Source: RYN-230 sp963717125 (GTDB lineage Bacteria; Actinomycetota; Actinomycetes; Streptosporangiales; Streptosporangiaceae). Taken from it: a stretch of DNA of 64,000 nucleotides. Below, one piece after another: positions 20,284 to 29,375 of this stretch. Position 1 is the first letter of the stretch, and the number at the start of each line of letters is the position of its first letter. Below the pieces are notes generated by a model that was not told where the DNA came from, ran no database searches, and saw only the letters and a list, made by a program, of their open reading frames with translations. Both the position numbers and the translations under genes were made by a program. The DNA lies in assembly GCA_963717125.1 (NCBI GenBank), contig CAVQVG010000015.1:558001-622000 (forward strand), read 5' to 3'.

Positions 20284-21873
20284 ATGGCCGTATCCAGCTC
20301 GGCGGCTCCGCAGCAGCCGCGCCCCGCGCGCCGGTCGATCCGGTTCACCTTCATCGCCACCGTCGCGCTACCCGTCGCCTGCCTGGTCGCGCTGTGGGCG
20401 CTGGCGGTGGTGTTCGGCACCGGCCTGGACGACGACCTGTCCAAACTGAGCCACGCGCAGCTGGCCGAGATGATCCTGCTCGGCGGGGGCGGCCTGGTCG
20501 TCATCGTCGGCGCGGTGGTACTGATGGGCACGTTCACCCGGCAGCTGTCCCGGGACCTGGACGACCTGGCGGGCACCGCCCGGCGGCTGGCCGACGAGCA
20601 GCTGCCGCAGGCCATGCAGCGGCTACGGGACGGACAGGAGGCCGGGATGGCCGAGGTCAGCCCGCTCTGGCCGCGCACCCGGAGCACGGAAATCGACCAG
20701 GCCGCCACGGCCATCAGCCGGCTGCAGCGGACCACGATCGCCGCCGCCACCGGCGAGTCCGGCCTGCGCACCGGCCTGCGCCAGGTGTTCGTCAGCCTGG
20801 CCCGGCGCAACCAGTCGCTGCTGCAGCGGCAGCTGCGGCTGATCGACTCGCTGGAGCAGAAGGCGTCCGACCCGGCCGCGCTGGCCGACCTGTTCGCGCT
20901 GGACCATCTGACCACCCGGATGCGGCGGCACGCGGAGAGCCTGGCCATCCTGTCCGGGGCCGCCCCGGGCCGGACCTGGACCGAGCCGGTGCCGGTCATC
21001 GACGTGATCCGCGGGGCCATGGCCGAAGTCGAGGATTACCGGCGGGTGAGCCTGCTCACCAAGGCCGAGGAGGCGGTGACCGCCCCGGCCGTCGCGGACA
21101 TGATCCACCTGCTGGCCGAGCTGATCGAGAACGCCGCGATGTTCTCGCCGTCCGGGACCCGGGTCGAGGTCCGGGCGGAGCGGGTGGCCAACGGTTTCGC
21201 CATCGAGATCGACGACCGTGGCCTGGGCATCGAGCCGGCCCAGCTGGACGAGCTCAACCACCAGCTGGCCGACCCGCCGGACTTCGACCTGGCCAACGCC
21301 GACCGGCTGGGCCTGTTCGTCGGGGGCAAGCTGGCCGCCCGGCACGGCATCCGGGTGTCGCTGCGCCCATCGCCGTACGGCGGCACCACCGCCATCGTGC
21401 TGATGCCGAACAGCATCGTGTCCGTCACCACCCGGGTGGCGGGCACCCTGGACAGCGGCGCCCACCCGCTGCCCGGCCGGCACGGCGCGCTGGACCTGGG
21501 GTCAGGCGGCGGGCCCGTGCTGGCCACCCGGCGGGCCGCGGTGGTGCCCGCGCCAGCCAGCGTCGCCCCGCCGGCCAGCTCCAGCAACGGGCCGGTCGGC
21601 CTGGACGGCGGGCGGGCGGCCGGCGGGACGCCCCGGCTGCCGCAGCGCACCCGGCAGGCCGCGCTGTCCCCGCACCTGCGGGACAGCGCGGAACCGGCCG
21701 CCGCGGAACCGGCCGCCGACCCGTCCGGGGACCGCAGCCCGGAACAGGCCCGGGCGCTGGCCGCGTCGTTGCAGACCGGCTGGCGGCGCGGCCGCCTGAA
21801 TGATCCTCCCGACGCGGCGCGCCCGGCCAGCCCGCGGCCAGGCTCCCCGGCGGCGCACGGCGAGGAGACGTGA
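20284..21873 (+). CDS. conservon CvnA-like membrane histidine-kinase-type ATPase
   Basis: A 529-residue protein. Two membrane segments (about residues 20-45 and 62-85) are followed by a HAMP-like region and an HATPase_c domain with the N box ELIENAAMFSPSG and a G box DDRGLGIEPAQL plus ADRLGLFV. The usual phosphoaccepting His block is not evident. The tail after about residue 400 is long, Pro/Ala-rich and disordered. ATG 20284 is chosen because AGGAG lies 7 bases upstream. It is followed without gaps by roadblock, DUF742 and GTPase genes, the exact order of Streptomyces conservons, where the four proteins form a G-protein-coupled-like signalling complex at the membrane. Confidence 0.88.
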   Translation: MAVSSSAAPQQPRPARRSIRFTFIATVALPVACLVALWALAVVFGTGLDDDLSKLSHAQLAEMILLGGGGLVVIVGAVVLMGTFTRQLSRDLDDLAGTARRLADEQLPQAMQRLRDGQEAGMAEVSPLWPRTRSTEIDQAATAISRLQRTTIAAATGESGLRTGLRQVFVSLARRNQSLLQRQLRLIDSLEQKASDPAALADLFALDHLTTRMRRHAESLAILSGAAPGRTWTEPVPVIDVIRGAMAEVEDYRRVSLLTKAEEAVTAPAVADMIHLLAELIENAAMFSPSGTRVEVRAERVANGFAIEIDDRGLGIEPAQLDELNHQLADPPDFDLANADRLGLFVGGKLAARHGIRVSLRPSPYGGTTAIVLMPNSIVSVTTRVAGTLDSGAHPLPGRHGALDLGSGGGPVLATRRAAVVPAPASVAPPASSSNGPVGLDGGRAAGGTPRLPQRTRQAALSPHLRDSAEPAAAEPAADPSGDRSPEQARALAASLQTGWRRGRLNDPPDAARPASPRPGSPAAHGEET

Positions 21874-22301
21874 TGGCCGACCACCCGGCGGGCGACCCGG
21901 GGCCGGACCTGAGCTGGCTGCTCGACGACCTCGCCGACCGGGTGAGCCACTTCCAGCAGGCGGTGATCCTGTCCAACGACGGGCTGGTCATCGCCAAGTC
22001 GGCCGGCCTGCCCCGGGACGACGCGGAACGGATGTCCGCCCTCGCGGCCGGGGTGCAGAGCCTGGCCAGTGGCGCTGGGCAGCACTTCGGGGTGGGTGCG
22101 GTCCGGCAGACCATTGTCGAGCTGGAGCAGGCTCTGCTGTTCATCACCTCGGCCGGCCACGGCAGCTGCCTGGCCGTGCTCTGCCCGGCCGACGCCGACG
22201 CGGGCCTGCTGGCCTACGAGATGGCTCTGCTGGTCAAGCGGGCCGGCCCGCACCTGGAAGCGCGGCCCAGGTTCCCGGCCGCGAAGATAGCGGTGGAGTA
22301 A
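21873..22301 (+). CDS. conservon CvnB-like roadblock/LC7 protein
   Basis: A 142-residue roadblock/LC7 domain protein: LSWLLDDLADRVSHFQQAVI, LSNDGLVIAKSAGLPRDDAE and a C-terminal helix-strand set. Roadblock proteins bind small GTPases and regulate their cycle; here the partner is the GTPase encoded two genes downstream. GAGGAG lies 7-8 bases before ATG 21873; GTG 21870 is an alternative in a GTGA overlap with the CvnA stop. Cytoplasmic, no membrane segment. Confidence 0.9.
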   Translation: MADHPAGDPGPDLSWLLDDLADRVSHFQQAVILSNDGLVIAKSAGLPRDDAERMSALAAGVQSLASGAGQHFGVGAVRQTIVELEQALLFITSAGHGSCLAVLCPADADAGLLAYEMALLVKRAGPHLEARPRFPAAKIAVE

Positions 22302-22307
22302 CCCGCG

Positions 22308-22688
22308 ATGGGCGCGGAAAACAAGTGGGTTGACCGCAACGCTGGCCCCGTCGTTCGCCCCTACGCGGTGACGGGAGGCCGCACCGAGCCAGCCGACGGT
22401 GAGAAGCTCGACCTGATCACGATCGTGGTGGCGGCGGGGCGGGGCAGCGCGGACGACGACCCGATCGAGTTCAGCCCGGAGCACCGCCGGATTGTGAGCT
22501 TGTGCCGCCGCCCAGCTACGGTGGCCGATGTGGCGTCCGACACCGCGCTGCCACTCGGCGTGGTCCGGGTGCTGCTCGCCGATCTCATCCAGTCCGGGCG
22601 GATCCAGGTGCTGCCGCAGCGGCCAGCCGGCCAGCAGCCCAGCACCGATCTGCTCAGGGAGGTACTGCATGGACTCCGCGCCCTCTGA
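22308..22688 (+). CDS. conservon CvnC-like DUF742 protein
   Basis: A 126-residue DUF742 protein, the third conservon member. Visible marks are VVRPYAVTGGRTEPADGEKL at the N-terminus and a winged-helix-like second half (HRRIVSLCRRPATVADVASD, then LPLGVVRVLLADLIQSGRIQ). The fold suggests a DNA- or protein-binding winged helix, but its biochemical role in the conservon is not defined. It lies 6 bases after the roadblock stop and overlaps the GTPase start by 20 bases. Confidence 0.9.
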   Translation: MGAENKWVDRNAGPVVRPYAVTGGRTEPADGEKLDLITIVVAAGRGSADDDPIEFSPEHRRIVSLCRRPATVADVASDTALPLGVVRVLLADLIQSGRIQVLPQRPAGQQPSTDLLREVLHGLRAL

Positions 22689-23304
22689 GCAGGCGGACAG
22701 CAGCCTCGCCGTTTTCAAGATCATAGTTGCGGGGGGCTTCGGCGCCGGGAAGACCACGCTGGTCGGGTCGATCAGCGAGGTCCGGCCGCTGCGCACCGAA
22801 GAGAACCTGACCAGCGCGGGCGTGGACTACGACAGCCTGAGCGGCGTCGAGGCCAAGACGACCACGACGGTCGCGATGGACTTCGGCCGGATCACCCTGC
22901 ATCAGGCCCGGGTGCTGTACCTGTTCGGCACGCCCGGCCAGGAGCGCTTCTGGTTCATGTGGGATGACCTGTGCTACGGGGCGCTGGGCGCCGTGGTGCT
23001 GGCCGACACCCGGCGGCTGGCCGACTGCTTCGCGTCGGTGGACTATTTCGAGAAGCACGGGCTGCCTTTCGTGGTCGCCATCAACTGCTTCGACGGCGCG
23101 GCCCGCTACGATCTTGCTGAAGTGCGTGCCGCGCTCGACCTCGATCCGCGGGTACCGGCCGTGCTGTGCGATGCCCGAAAGCTGGATTCCGTCAAACAGG
23201 TCCTGATCACCCTGCTAGAACATGTGCTGGCCGGCCGGCCAGCAGACGGCTCCGGGCCATGGCAGGCGGCAGCGACTTCTCACGTATCAGCACCGCAGAT
23301 TTAG
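22669..23304 (+). CDS. conservon CvnD-like small GTPase
   Basis: A 211-residue ATP/GTP-binding protein. The P-loop is GGFGAGKTTL (about residues 20-29), switch I carries the TTTTVAMDFGRI segment, G3 is FGTPGQERFWFMW, and the NKxD equivalent is AINCFDG. These are the features of the conservon GTPases related to MglA and Rab-like proteins. It acts with the roadblock protein at the membrane kinase-like subunit. The ATG at 22669 has a good AGGGAGG site upstream and lies inside the end of the DUF742 gene, so the two are coupled. Confidence 0.9.
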   Translation: MDSAPSEQADSSLAVFKIIVAGGFGAGKTTLVGSISEVRPLRTEENLTSAGVDYDSLSGVEAKTTTTVAMDFGRITLHQARVLYLFGTPGQERFWFMWDDLCYGALGAVVLADTRRLADCFASVDYFEKHGLPFVVAINCFDGAARYDLAEVRAALDLDPRVPAVLCDARKLDSVKQVLITLLEHVLAGRPADGSGPWQAAATSHVSAPQI

Positions 23305-23314
23305 GTGATGTCGG

Positions 23315-25534
23315 GTGATCAGCCAGATGCCGGCCGGCGGGCCGGCCGAGTGGCCGGAAGGCCAGCCGGCCCGTCCGGTCCGGTCGGGCACCGTGCCGCC
23401 CTTGGCCGACGGGTTCAGCACGCGGCCGGAGACGTCGCCCAACCTGGCCACGGTGCTGACGCCCGGGGCCACCGTGGCCCTGGTGCCGGCGCGGCCCGCC
23501 ACCGCCGGGGTCCGCGACTGGCTGGGCGCCTGCGGCAAGACCCAGCTCGCCGTCTACGCGGCCGAGTCCCTGTGGCAGTCCGGTGACGTGACCCTGCTGG
23601 TCTGGGTGGTGGCCAGCGACCGGGCCTCGGTGCTGACCAGCTACGCGCAGGCCGCGCTGACGGTGCTGGGCAGCGACGCCGCCGGCGACACCGACGCCAT
23701 CGCGGCCGGGTTCGTCGGCTGGCTGGCCCAGACCAGCCAGCCCTGGCTGGTGGTGCTCGATGACCTGACCACCGCGGCCGACCTGGCCGGGCTATGGCCG
23801 GACGGCCCGGCCGGCCGGGTGCTGGTCACCGCGGCCAGCCCGGCCGCGCTGCCGGCCGAGGGCCAGGTACGGGCCGTCCCGGTCGGGCCGTTCAGTCCCC
23901 GGGAGGCGCTCAGCTACCTGATGGGCCGCCTGACCGCGGACACCGACCAGCGGCTGGGCGCCATCGACCTGGTCGCCGACCTGAGCAACGAGCCGCTCGC
24001 CTTGGCCCAGGCCAGCGGGGTGATCGCCAGCTCGGCGCTGTCCTGCCGGGACTACCGCGGCTACTTCGTGGACCGGCGGGCCCAGCTCACCGAGGTGCCC
24101 GGGGCGAAACCGCCCGCGGCGGCGGTCACCTGGCGGTTCTCGGTGGAGCAGGCCGACCGGCTGGCCCCGGGCGGTGCGGTCCAGCCGCTGCTGGCGCTGA
24201 CCGCGCTGCTGGACGGGCACGGCATCCCGGCCACCGTGTTCAGCACCCAGGCGGCCACCGACTACCTGGCCGCTTCGGCCGCGGGCGGCGCCGCCCCGGC
24301 TGGCGGCGAGCGCGAGCGGGCCCGGGACGCGCTGCTCGTCCTGGAACGGACCGGCCTGCTGGACATCGACGCCGCGGCCACCCCGCCCATAGTCCGGATG
24401 AGCACGGTCGTCCAGGATGCAGTGCAGGCCGCGACGCCGGCCCCGATGCGGGACCGGGCCGTGCTGGTGGCCGCGGACGCGCTGCTGGCCGCGTGGCCCC
24501 GGGACGACCAGGATGCCTGGCTGGCCGACCGCCTGCGCTGCTGCGCGGCCAGCCTGCAGCAGACCGGCGGCAAGCTGCTGCTGGCCAAGGGCTGCCATCC
24601 GCTGCTGCTCCGCGCCGGGCAGAGCCTGGACGCGGCCGGGCTCAGCGGGCCGGCCGTGGCCTACTGGCAGGCGCTGGCCACCGCGTGCGAGACCACGCTC
24701 GGGCCCGCGCACCCGGACTCGCAGGCCATCGACGAGCGGCTGGCCGAGGCGTACCTGGCCGCCGGACGGCCGGACGAGGCCGTGGCCTGGTACGAGCGGG
24801 TGCTGGCCAACCGGGCCCAGGCGCTCGGCCCGGACCACCCCGGCACCGCCGCCGGCCGCCGCGACCTGGGTCATGCCCTGATGGCGGCCAGCCAGTCCAC
24901 CGACGCGATCGCCGTGCTGGGCGGCGCGGTCACCGAGTACCAGCGGCTGCGCGGCCCGGACCACCCGGACACCCTGGCCGCGCGGGACGAACTGGCCGCC
25001 GCCTACCGGGCCGCGGGCCAGTTCTCCGAGGCCGTCCCGCTGTACCAGCGCACCCTGGCCGACCGGGAGCGGACCCAGGGCGCGCAGCATCCGGACACGC
25101 TGACCACCCGGCAGCAGCTGGCCGACACCTACCTGGCCGACGGCCGGGTAAAGGACGCGATCGCGCACTACAAGCGGGTGCTGGCCGACCGGGAGAAGGT
25201 CCTCGGCGGGGACCACCTGGACACCATCGCCGCCCGCGGGAACCTCGCCGCCGCGTACCACGCGGCGGGCCGGATGGCGTCCGCGCTGCAGATGTACGAG
25301 CAGACCGTGGCCGGCTACGACCACGTGCTCGGCCCCGATCACCCGGACACCCTGGCCCGCTGCCTGAGCCTGGCCACCGCCTACTACGCGGTGGGCCGGC
25401 TGACCGACGCGCAGAGCGTGCTCCGGGAGACCCTGGCCCGGTGCGAGCGGGTGCTGCCGCCCGGGGACCGGCTGACCCAGGTGGTCCGGCAGAGCCTGAC
25501 CAACGTGGCCGCGGCCAGCGGCCAGCCCGGCTAG
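23315..25534 (+). CDS. NTPase-TPR protein next to the conservon
   Basis: A 739-residue protein with an N-terminal NB-ARC-like NTPase region and C-terminal tetratricopeptide repeats of the kinesin-light-chain type. The P-loop is unusually short (GACGKTQLAV), and the Walker B-like strand is PWLVVLDDLTTAADL. From about residue 455 the 42-residue TPR units repeat with L-G-P-D-H-P-D-T-L at each junction, about six times. Such STAND-type proteins act as ligand-sensing switches or scaffolds. It follows the conservon GTPase by 10 bases, so it may be a fifth member. It overlaps the convergent next gene by 4 bases. GTG 23315 or ATG 23327 may be the start. Confidence 0.75.
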   Translation: MISQMPAGGPAEWPEGQPARPVRSGTVPPLADGFSTRPETSPNLATVLTPGATVALVPARPATAGVRDWLGACGKTQLAVYAAESLWQSGDVTLLVWVVASDRASVLTSYAQAALTVLGSDAAGDTDAIAAGFVGWLAQTSQPWLVVLDDLTTAADLAGLWPDGPAGRVLVTAASPAALPAEGQVRAVPVGPFSPREALSYLMGRLTADTDQRLGAIDLVADLSNEPLALAQASGVIASSALSCRDYRGYFVDRRAQLTEVPGAKPPAAAVTWRFSVEQADRLAPGGAVQPLLALTALLDGHGIPATVFSTQAATDYLAASAAGGAAPAGGERERARDALLVLERTGLLDIDAAATPPIVRMSTVVQDAVQAATPAPMRDRAVLVAADALLAAWPRDDQDAWLADRLRCCAASLQQTGGKLLLAKGCHPLLLRAGQSLDAAGLSGPAVAYWQALATACETTLGPAHPDSQAIDERLAEAYLAAGRPDEAVAWYERVLANRAQALGPDHPGTAAGRRDLGHALMAASQSTDAIAVLGGAVTEYQRLRGPDHPDTLAARDELAAAYRAAGQFSEAVPLYQRTLADRERTQGAQHPDTLTTRQQLADTYLADGRVKDAIAHYKRVLADREKVLGGDHLDTIAARGNLAAAYHAAGRMASALQMYEQTVAGYDHVLGPDHPDTLARCLSLATAYYAVGRLTDAQSVLRETLARCERVLPPGDRLTQVVRQSLTNVAAASGQPG

Positions 25535-26370
25535 CGCAATTCGGTGCGCAGTTCATGACTGCCATACTCGGTTGCGCTTTCGTAGTACAGCCGCTGATGT
25601 CCATCCGGCAGAGTGAGCACTGACACGTAGCGCAGCGCGCCCCCACCGAACGGACTGGACGCCGGGCCAGCCTCCGGCACATACCGCGACTCGCGCCACC
25701 GGGCGACCCCGGTTCGTTCCTCGAAGTTCTGGGCCGCCGATGCCCGGCCGTCGAAATAAGCGAACTCGTCAATGACCGCCGTTATCCGCGTGCCGCGGCT
25801 GTACCACGTGCCCGGCTCCGGCGCCATGACCGTCTCGCAGCTGACGGCCTCCACGCTGATCATCCGGTCGGCGTCGTCATCGCCTTCGGTCAGCGGGTGC
25901 AGCGTTGCCCAGATGCGCAGATCGTGGTCACGGAGCAGCACCGGATCTTTGATGCCGAAGGCCGCGCTGCCCGGGAAGACGACTTCCCGGGTGCTGGCGC
26001 TGAAATCCGCTGGGCAGCTCGCGCGCAGTCTCTCGATGCGCCAGTGCTTGGAGTGGAACGTGGCGCAGCTCAGGTACAGGTGCCAGGCGCCGTCAGGTGT
26101 CACGTCCAGCGCCGGGCGTTCCAGCGACTCCGCGTCCATGTCCGCTTTGTCGATGGCGCACAACGTTTCGAAATGGACACCGTTGTCAATCGGGGAGCGG
26201 GCTACGTAGGCCCGGTTCCCCCGGCCCTGCTCGACTGGGTGCCGGTCACGATAGGCAAGGTAAATGTAGTCATCGTGAATGAGCGCACTAGCGGCGCCGA
26301 TCCAGTTACCGGCTCCGTGGGCAGCGTGCAGTACCGGCTGGCTGTTCGCCCACTGGGGCAGCGGCACCAT
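25531..26370 (-). CDS. beta-propeller glycosidase-like hypothetical protein
   Basis: A 279-residue protein without signal peptide. It shows repeated strand blades with aromatic and acidic residues, for example GAASALIHDDYIYLAYRDRH, AWHLYLSCATFHSKHWRIER and GIKDPVLLRDHDLRIWATLH, which resemble five-bladed propellers of the GH43/GH130 type. I cannot assign catalytic residues with confidence. It is the last gene of a minus-strand group and converges on the TPR gene with a 4-base overlap. A substrate is not evident. Confidence 0.6.
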   Translation of the reverse strand: MVPLPQWANSQPVLHAAHGAGNWIGAASALIHDDYIYLAYRDRHPVEQGRGNRAYVARSPIDNGVHFETLCAIDKADMDAESLERPALDVTPDGAWHLYLSCATFHSKHWRIERLRASCPADFSASTREVVFPGSAAFGIKDPVLLRDHDLRIWATLHPLTEGDDDADRMISVEAVSCETVMAPEPGTWYSRGTRITAVIDEFAYFDGRASAAQNFEERTGVARWRESRYVPEAGPASSPFGGGALRYVSVLTLPDGHQRLYYESATEYGSHELRTELR

Positions 26371-26373
26371 GAT

Positions 26374-27033
26374 TCAACCGGGCCGGCTGAGCAGGTAGCG
26401 CACGGTGCCGACGCCGAGTTCACTGATCAGCTCGCCGTCCGGTGGGTGGCCGGCCCGGTCCTCGGACACGTGCACGATCTGCCAGCCGTCCGCAGCCAGC
26501 CGGTCCAGGCAGCCGAGCACCTCCCGGATCGGGTAGCCGAACTCGGCCACCGGCAGCCCGATATCCACGCCCATCCGGTCCGCGCCCTGGTACAACCAGC
26601 CGGTCCAGGTGCGCAGCTCGGCGATCTGCACCGCCTCCCGCCAGTCGGCGAACTGGGCCGCCACCGTGGGCTGCGGGAACCGGGCCTGGAACTCCTCGGT
26701 GATGTAGTCGTGCGCCGCCGCCGGGTCAACCACGGCGTCGGTGCCGTCCGGGAACGTGATCCGGGCCACCTCCACCCGGGGTCCGCCGTCGTGCAGCCGT
26801 TCCTTGCCCACCTGGACCTGGGTGGCCGCCTGCCACTCGGCCAGCTGCTGGTCCCAGCCCGCGCTGGTCCGCCCGAAGACACCGGCCGCGGCCGCCCGGA
26901 CATGGTCGTCCCACCACTGCCGGGCCGCCTCGTCCCCAGCGTCCTTGGCCACCACCAGCGGCTGCTCGCCCGGGATCTGCACGACGTCGAAGACCGCCCG
27001 GGTGATGACCAGCATCGCGTGCCGCAGGGCCAC
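26374..27033 (-). CDS. conserved hypothetical protein downstream of the hydroxyquinol enzyme
   Basis: About 219 residues if GTG 27033 is used, which lies just after the upstream stop; ATG 27015 is an alternative and a longer frame exists. It contains VFDVVQIPGEQPLVVAKDAG, EEFQARFPQPTVAAQFADWR and DRLAADGWQIVHVSEDRAG. I recognise no family motif. It sits between the fused hydroxyquinol enzyme and the propeller-like gene on the same strand, probably in one transcript, but a catabolic role is only a guess. Confidence 0.6.
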   Translation of the reverse strand: MALRHAMLVITRAVFDVVQIPGEQPLVVAKDAGDEAARQWWDDHVRAAAAGVFGRTSAGWDQQLAEWQAATQVQVGKERLHDGGPRVEVARITFPDGTDAVVDPAAAHDYITEEFQARFPQPTVAAQFADWREAVQIAELRTWTGWLYQGADRMGVDIGLPVAEFGYPIREVLGCLDRLAADGWQIVHVSEDRAGHPPDGELISELGVGTVRYLLSRPG

Positions 27034-27035
27034 GG

Positions 27036-29018
27036 CTAGGACGCCGGGTCCGCGGCCGGGGCGAGCACCAGGTCGAAAATGACCCGGCTCCACGGTTCGT
27101 CCAGCGCCCGGCCCTCCGGGGCGGCCCCCGGGGGATGCTCGGTGAACTCGACGATCAGGTTCTCCTTGACACCGAACACGGCGTCCCGGTCCAGGTATGG
27201 GTCGCCGGCCACGAAAATGTGCGTGACCAGCGGGCGGTAGCCGGCGGCGGCCACCTTGAAGTGCAGGTGCGCGGGCCGCATCGGGCCGCGGCCTGCCGCT
27301 GTGAGCAGCTCGCCGACCGGCCCGTCGTCCGGGATCGGGTACGGTGCCGGGTGCACCGACCAGAACCGGTAGCCGCCGTCCGGGCCGCTGCGCAGCCAGC
27401 CCCGGGCGGCCGTCCGGTCATCCGGGTACTGCACGTCGTAGAACCCGTCCTCGTCGGACTGCCAGATGTCGATCCGGGCACCGGGGATGGGCCGCCCGGC
27501 CGTGTCGGTCACGGTGCCGGACACGTAGCAGGGGCGGCCCCGGGCGCTGCCCGCGATGTCGCCGCCCAGCGGGATCTCCGGCGCGCCGCCGGTGAAGAAC
27601 GGGCCGACCACGGTGGACTCGGTGGCCCCAGCCGACGCGGGCGCGTTGATCCCGATCGTCAGCATGGACAGGCCGAGCACGTCGGACAGCAGGATGAACT
27701 CCTGCCGCCGGTCGTTGGTGAGGTGCCCGGCCCGGGTCAGGAAGTCGATGCCGAACTGCCACTCCGCCTGGGTCAGCTGGATCTCCCGGGCGAATGTGTG
27801 CAGGTTCCGCACCAGGCTCTGCGCGACCTCGCGGTACCGCGGTGATGCCGCGCCGGCGAAGCTGGCCAGCACCTGCGCGGTGACCGCCGCCTCCCGGGCC
27901 GCCTGCACCGCGGCGTCGCCACCCGGCTGGCTGGCCGGGCTGGTCACTGGGGCGCCCGCCCAGGCGGCGTGCAGCAGGGTGCGCAGCGCGTCCGCGCCGG
28001 CCGGCACCGGGTTGTCCGCGGGCACGGCCGGCTCGATGAGCCGGGCCGCCTCGTCGATCTGCTCCTCGCGCAGCCCGATGTCGCGCAGCCCGCCCGGCAG
28101 GCCCAGCCGGGCCGCCAGGGCCTGCACCGCGGCCGCCGGAACCGTGCCGTCCAGCCCGGCCTCGTCGAGCGCCTGGCCGATCCGGGCCGCGGCGTCCGGC
28201 GCGGCGGGCAGGTTGACCGCCAGCACGTACGGCAGCACGATGGCGTGCGTCTGCGCGTGCGGCAGGCCGTACCGGCCGCCCAGCACATGACAGATCTTGT
28301 GGTGCAGCCCGGCGCCGGCCGCGGCGAACGCGGTGCCGGCCAGGTAGGCGCCGTACAGCAGGTCGCCGCGGGCGTCCAGGTCCGCGCCGTCCTTGACGGC
28401 CAGCGGCAGCGCCCGGGCCAGCGCCCGGATGCCCTCCTCGGCGGCCAGCGCGGTGACCGGGTTGCGGCCGGGCGCCCAGAACGCCTCGGCACAGTGCGCC
28501 AGCGCGTTCAGCCCGCTGGCCGCGGTCAGTCCGGCCGGCAGCGACCGGGTCAGCTCGGGGTCATAGATCACCACCCGGGGCAGCACCCGGGGATCGGTTC
28601 CGGTGGTCTTCCGCTCCCCCTCGGTCAGCCCCCAGACCGGGGTCACCTCGGACCCGGCGTAGGTCGTCGGGATGGCGATCACCGGCAGGCCAGTGGTCAG
28701 CGCGACCGCCTTGGCCGTGCCGGTGGCCGACCCGCCGCCGATGGTGAGCACCGCGTCGGCCGCGATCCCGGCGGCCTGGCCGCGGGCCGCCGCGGCGGCC
28801 TCGGCCGGCACGTGCTCGCGTACGCCGGTGAAAACTCCGGCCACCTGACCGCCGAGCGGCGCGGCCAGCTCGCGGGCCAGCGGCTCCCCGCGCGGGGTGG
28901 TGATCAGCAGCAGGCGGGCCGCGCCCAGCCGGCTGACCTCGTCAGCCAGCCCGGCCCGGGCCGCGCCTGGGCCGAACACCACCCGGCCAGGCAGCGCGTC
29001 ATAGCTGAATGGCTGCAC
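27036..29018 (-). CDS. fused maleylacetate reductase / hydroxyquinol 1,2-dioxygenase
   Basis: A 660-residue two-enzyme fusion. Residues 1-350 are an iron-containing alcohol dehydrogenase-type maleylacetate reductase: TIGGGSATGTAKAVAL binds NAD(P)H, and the metal-region histidines lie in GLHHKICHVLGGRYGLPHAQ. Residues 370-655 are an intradiol dioxygenase: LTQAEWQFGIDFLTRAGH at its start, then the Fe(III) ligands Tyr in DVQYPDD, Tyr in GYRFWSVHPAPY and His in RPAHLHFKV. Hydroxyquinol is ring-opened to maleylacetate, which is then reduced to 3-oxoadipate, so the fusion joins consecutive steps of resorcinol-type aromatic degradation. Both active sites look intact. No monooxygenase gene is visible nearby. 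Confidence 0.9.
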   Translation of the reverse strand: MQPFSYDALPGRVVFGPGAARAGLADEVSRLGAARLLLITTPRGEPLARELAAPLGGQVAGVFTGVREHVPAEAAAAARGQAAGIAADAVLTIGGGSATGTAKAVALTTGLPVIAIPTTYAGSEVTPVWGLTEGERKTTGTDPRVLPRVVIYDPELTRSLPAGLTAASGLNALAHCAEAFWAPGRNPVTALAAEEGIRALARALPLAVKDGADLDARGDLLYGAYLAGTAFAAAGAGLHHKICHVLGGRYGLPHAQTHAIVLPYVLAVNLPAAPDAAARIGQALDEAGLDGTVPAAAVQALAARLGLPGGLRDIGLREEQIDEAARLIEPAVPADNPVPAGADALRTLLHAAWAGAPVTSPASQPGGDAAVQAAREAAVTAQVLASFAGAASPRYREVAQSLVRNLHTFAREIQLTQAEWQFGIDFLTRAGHLTNDRRQEFILLSDVLGLSMLTIGINAPASAGATESTVVGPFFTGGAPEIPLGGDIAGSARGRPCYVSGTVTDTAGRPIPGARIDIWQSDEDGFYDVQYPDDRTAARGWLRSGPDGGYRFWSVHPAPYPIPDDGPVGELLTAAGRGPMRPAHLHFKVAAAGYRPLVTHIFVAGDPYLDRDAVFGVKENLIVEFTEHPPGAAPEGRALDEPWSRVIFDLVLAPAADPAS

Positions 29019-29045
29019 TGCTGAAGGGCTGCCTGGCGCCGCGGG

Positions 29046-29216
29046 CTACCAGCGCGCCCCGCGGCGGCGCCGCATGCCGCCGGTGAGACGCAGCGCGCCC
29101 ACCACGATCACCGCGATCAGCGCCACGAAGAACAGGAAGTGCAGCGCGGAGATCACTATCGAGATGAGCATGATCACCGCGAACACGCCGACCAGGAACA
29201 GCAGGATTTTTCCCAT
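29046..29216 (-). CDS. 56-residue small membrane protein
   Basis: A short protein with two closely spaced hydrophobic segments (ILLFLVGVFAVIMLISIVIS and FLFFVALIAVIVVGALRLTG) and a basic end RRRRGARW. It is predicted to be an integral membrane protein with a cytoplasmic positive tail. ATG 29216 is preferred over an upstream in-frame start because the residues before it do not look protein-like. Function unknown. Confidence 0.65.
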   Translation of the reverse strand: MGKILLFLVGVFAVIMLISIVISALHFLFFVALIAVIVVGALRLTGGMRRRRGARW

Positions 29217-29375
29217 GCCCCAACGATATGCGAGCGGAGCCGCAGCGGCGCGGGCTGACGCCGGCAATCTTGCCGACCGGAACCTGCCGTCCCCCGGCAC
29301 CGCTTCCTGGCCGCCGCCCCGCACGACACCAAACTTTCAGCCACCCGCCCGCCGCCCCGGCTCGCCCTGTCTCGC

